Source of the DNA: Phycisphaeraceae bacterium
GTDB lineage: Bacteria; Planctomycetota; Phycisphaerae; Phycisphaerales; Phycisphaeraceae
NCBI GenBank assembly: GCA_020850375.1
Contig: JADZET010000226.1
Span: 1 to 5,611 of the forward strand
Direction: 5' to 3'
Length of the DNA stretch: 5,611 bases
Shown here: one piece after another, positions 3,848 to 5,611 of the stretch
Layout: each line of letters starts with the position of its first letter
How positions within the stretch are numbered: the first letter of the stretch is position 1
Translations under genes and position numbers: made by a program
Notes under the pieces: model-generated
Seen by the model: only the letters and a program-made list of their open reading frames with translations
Databases searched by the model: none
Told to the model about the DNA's origin: nothing

Positions 3848-5611
3848 AGGCTTCGGCGCGGCGGGACCACTCGGTGTTGAGCGGTTGGAGCTCGGCGGCG
3901 ATTTTTTCGCGGTCGGCCTGGAGCCGGCGGGCGCGGTCGGGGTGGCGGTAGGTGGCGGGGTCGGCGAGCTGGGCGTCGGCTTGGGCGAGCTGGGTTTCGA
4001 GGGTGAGGATTTTGGATTCGAGAGAGGAGTCGCTGAGCTTGGACAGAGGGCTTTTGGCGGCGGATTTGGATTTGGGCGTGGGGGCAGAGGATCTGGGTTT
4101 GGGGGGTGTAGGAGAGTACCCCCCGGCGGAGCCGGGGGCTGAGGCGGGGCGGGCGGTCGTGGCAGGCGGATTTTTCCCGGCGTTGGCGGGGGCGGAGGCC
4201 GGGGCGGGGGATTTCGGGGCGGAGGTCGATTCGGCGAGGAGGTCGGAGTAGGTGCCCTGGAAGTGGCGGACATTGCCATCACCGTCGAAGACGAGCAGCT
4301 CGTCGGTGAGGTCGTCGAGGAGCATGCGGTCGTGGGTGATGAGGATGAGTGTGCCGGGGGTCTGGCGGCGGGTCTCTTCGGTCAGGGCGAGGTAGCGGCG
4401 GAGGGCGTCTTCCAAGCGTTCGGCGCTGGCGACGTCGAGGTGGTTGGTGGGTTCGTCGAGGACCAGGACGTTGTGTCGGCCGACGACCAGGCCGGCCAGG
4501 GCGGTGCGGGTGCGTTCGCCGCCGGAGAGGGCGCTGAGAGGTTTGTCCTGGTCGTCGCCGGTAAAGAGGAAGGCGCCGGCGAGGTCGCGGGCGTCCTGTT
4601 CGTTGCTCACGAAGGGGCGGAGGTGCTCGACGACGGTGCGGCTAAGGTCCAGGTGCTCCTGGGTCTGTCGGAAGTAACCGACGTCGAGGCTGGCGCCGAG
4701 TCGGATGCCCCCGGAATCAATGGGGAGCTCGCCGAGCAGACAACGGACCAGCGTGGACTTTCCGCTGCCGTTGGGGCCGATGACGCCGAGGCGCTGGCCG
4801 CGTTTGACCTGGAGGGTGAGGTCCCGGAAGAGGACCTTGGCGTCGTAGGCTTTGGTGATGTGTTCGGCGGTCAGGACGATGTCGCCGGAGCGGGCGGGCT
4901 CGGGGATGCGGATCGAGACGTCATCGGACTGTGAGGGACGCTCGACGGACTCGTCGCGGATCAGGCGTTCGAGTCGTTTTTCGCGGCCCTGGGCCTGTCG
5001 GGCGCGCTGGCCGGCGCGGTAGCGGTCGATGAAGGCCTGCTCGCGTTTGAACTGTTCCTGCTGCTTCTGGTAGACGCGTTGCTGGGTGAGGCGTCGCTGG
5101 GCGCGGAGTTCGCGGTACTTGGCGTAGTTGCCGGGGTAGTCGTAGAGGCGTCCGAGTTCGAGCTCGTGGATGCGGGTGACGACGCGGTCGAGGAGCCAGC
5201 GGTCGTGGCTGACGAGGATGACGGCCCCCCGGAAGTCGCGGAGGTATTCCTCGAGCCACTGGCGGCCTGCGATGTCGAGGTGGTTGGTGGGCTCGTCGAG
5301 GAGAAGGAGGTCGGGGGAGGAGAGGAGCAATTTGGCCAGGGCGAGTCGGCCTTTTTGTCCGCCGGAGAGGTCGCGGACGCGGACGTTGAAGAATTCGTCG
5401 GTCAGGCCGACGCCGTGGAGGGTGGCCTCGATCTGGTGCTCGACGACGTAGCCGCCGGCGGCGTGGATCTGGTGGTCGACCTGCTCCATGCGGGCCATGA
5501 GGCGGTCGAGGTCTTCGCCCTGGGCGGTGGCCATGTCGTGGGCGATCTGTTCGTGCTGGGCCTGGAGCTGGTGGAGGCGGTCGAAGGCGGTGGAGGCTTC
5601 CTCGAAAAGGG
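3846..5611 (-). CDS. ABC-F family ATPase, 5' end beyond right edge
   Basis: The frame is open from the right edge to TGA 3848-3846, 587 visible residues; the Met at 5534 is internal. Residue numbers here count from the edge. The ABC-F pattern is two ATPase modules without membrane domains. Module 1: Walker A is off the window, signature LSGGQKGR 81-88, Walker B plus DEPTNHLD 105-112, H-switch His135. The interdomain linker (about 155-225) is long, charged and helical (YQKQQEQFKREQAFIDRYRA). Module 2: GPNGSGKST 278-286, LSGGERTR 361-368, DEPTNHLD 385-392, His426. A Pro/Ala-rich hinge (about 462-522) leads to a C-terminal coiled coil (about 523-585), as in Uup and YheS-like members. ABC-F proteins act on the ribosome, near the E site, in translation or antibiotic protection; Uup members are also linked to DNA transactions. 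The subgroup cannot be fixed without the start. Its stop codon abuts the GTGTCCCCTTTTT repeat. All visible catalytic motifs are intact. Confidence 0.93.
   Translation of the reverse strand, partial: LFEEASTAFDRLHQLQAQHEQIAHDMATAQGEDLDRLMARMEQVDHQIHAAGGYVVEHQIEATLHGVGLTDEFFNVRVRDLSGGQKGRLALAKLLLSSPDLLLLDEPTNHLDIAGRQWLEEYLRDFRGAVILVSHDRWLLDRVVTRIHELELGRLYDYPGNYAKYRELRAQRRLTQQRVYQKQQEQFKREQAFIDRYRAGQRARQAQGREKRLERLIRDESVERPSQSDDVSIRIPEPARSGDIVLTAEHITKAYDAKVLFRDLTLQVKRGQRLGVIGPNGSGKSTLVRCLLGELPIDSGGIRLGASLDVGYFRQTQEHLDLSRTVVEHLRPFVSNEQDARDLAGAFLFTGDDQDKPLSALSGGERTRTALAGLVVGRHNVLVLDEPTNHLDVASAERLEDALRRYLALTEETRRQTPGTLILITHDRMLLDDLTDELLVFDGDGNVRHFQGTYSDLLAESTSAPKSPAPASAPANAGKNPPATTARPASAPGSAGGYSPTPPKPRSSAPTPKSKSAAKSPLSKLSDSSLESKILTLETQLAQADAQLADPATYRHPDRARRLQADREKIAAELQPLNTEWSRRAEA
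4119..4139. repeat. Perfect 8-base palindrome inside the ABC-F hinge
   Basis: CCCCCGGC (4120-4127) and GCCGGGGG (4131-4138) are exact complements around a 3-base loop GGA. The hairpin lies in the Pro/Ala-rich hinge of the ABC-F gene and is translated as about PGSAGG, so it keeps the frame and disturbs no catalytic motif. Such a compact hairpin is more typical of short dispersed palindromes than of coding sequence. Whether it is an inserted repeat cannot be judged from a single copy. Confidence 0.5.

Noticed and set aside
3710..4282. Minus-strand frame of 190 codons overlapping the ABC-F 3' end
   Set aside because: It is Pro/Ser/Thr low complexity in a shifted frame over the ABC-F hinge; its tail is simply translated repeat.
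4263..4934. Plus-strand open frame of 223 codons opposite the ABC-F gene
   Set aside because: It is a Gly/Glu/Val/Ala-rich shadow of a gene with exact Walker and signature motifs.

Overview
The window is mostly very GC-rich, G-ending-codon DNA (for example 45 of 60 bases are G or C at 1021-1080). It carries housekeeping or accessory genes of a high-GC Gram-negative-like bacterium. A planctomycete, perhaps Phycisphaerae-like, is my best guess from the mix of HEAT and ankyrin proteins, weak Shine-Dalgarno sites and abundant GTGTCCCCTTTT-type repeats. That taxonomic call is an inference and no marker gene is present.

Layout from left to right: (1) 1-257, minus strand, the start of a small cytosolic ankyrin-repeat protein that runs off the left edge and has a textbook ribosome binding site. 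(2) 320-1312, minus strand, a complete UbiA-superfamily membrane prenyltransferase-like protein with an intact first Asp motif and no recognisable second one. (3) 1313-1401, a divergent intergenic gap holding a dense G-tract cluster that could form a G-quadruplex. (4) 1402-2250, plus strand, an exported or membrane-anchored HEAT-repeat protein. (5) 2251-2800, a decayed-looking stretch with one weak plus-strand reading frame (2306-2755) that seems to change frame near 2530, and a minus-strand gene tail (2645-2785). (6) 2801-3847, an AT-richer island (20 of 60 bases are G or C at 2921-2980) with one ankyrin-repeat lipoprotein gene, bracketed by copies of a 20-base AATGTGT-GTGTCCCCTTTT repeat and by C-rich and G-rich tandem arrays. 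(7) 3846-5611, minus strand, an ABC-F ATPase lacking only its N-terminus at the right edge.

The UbiA-like gene and the small ankyrin gene may be co-transcribed (62-base gap). The other genes show no common pathway. The most interesting part is the repeat-bracketed island: the repeats supply the last residues and stop codon of the ankyrin gene, abut the ABC-F stop codon and border a gene remnant. This looks like a REP-type repeat family that has been inserting, amplifying and carrying or trapping a foreign gene. No transposase is encoded in the window, so mobility would have to be supplied from elsewhere.
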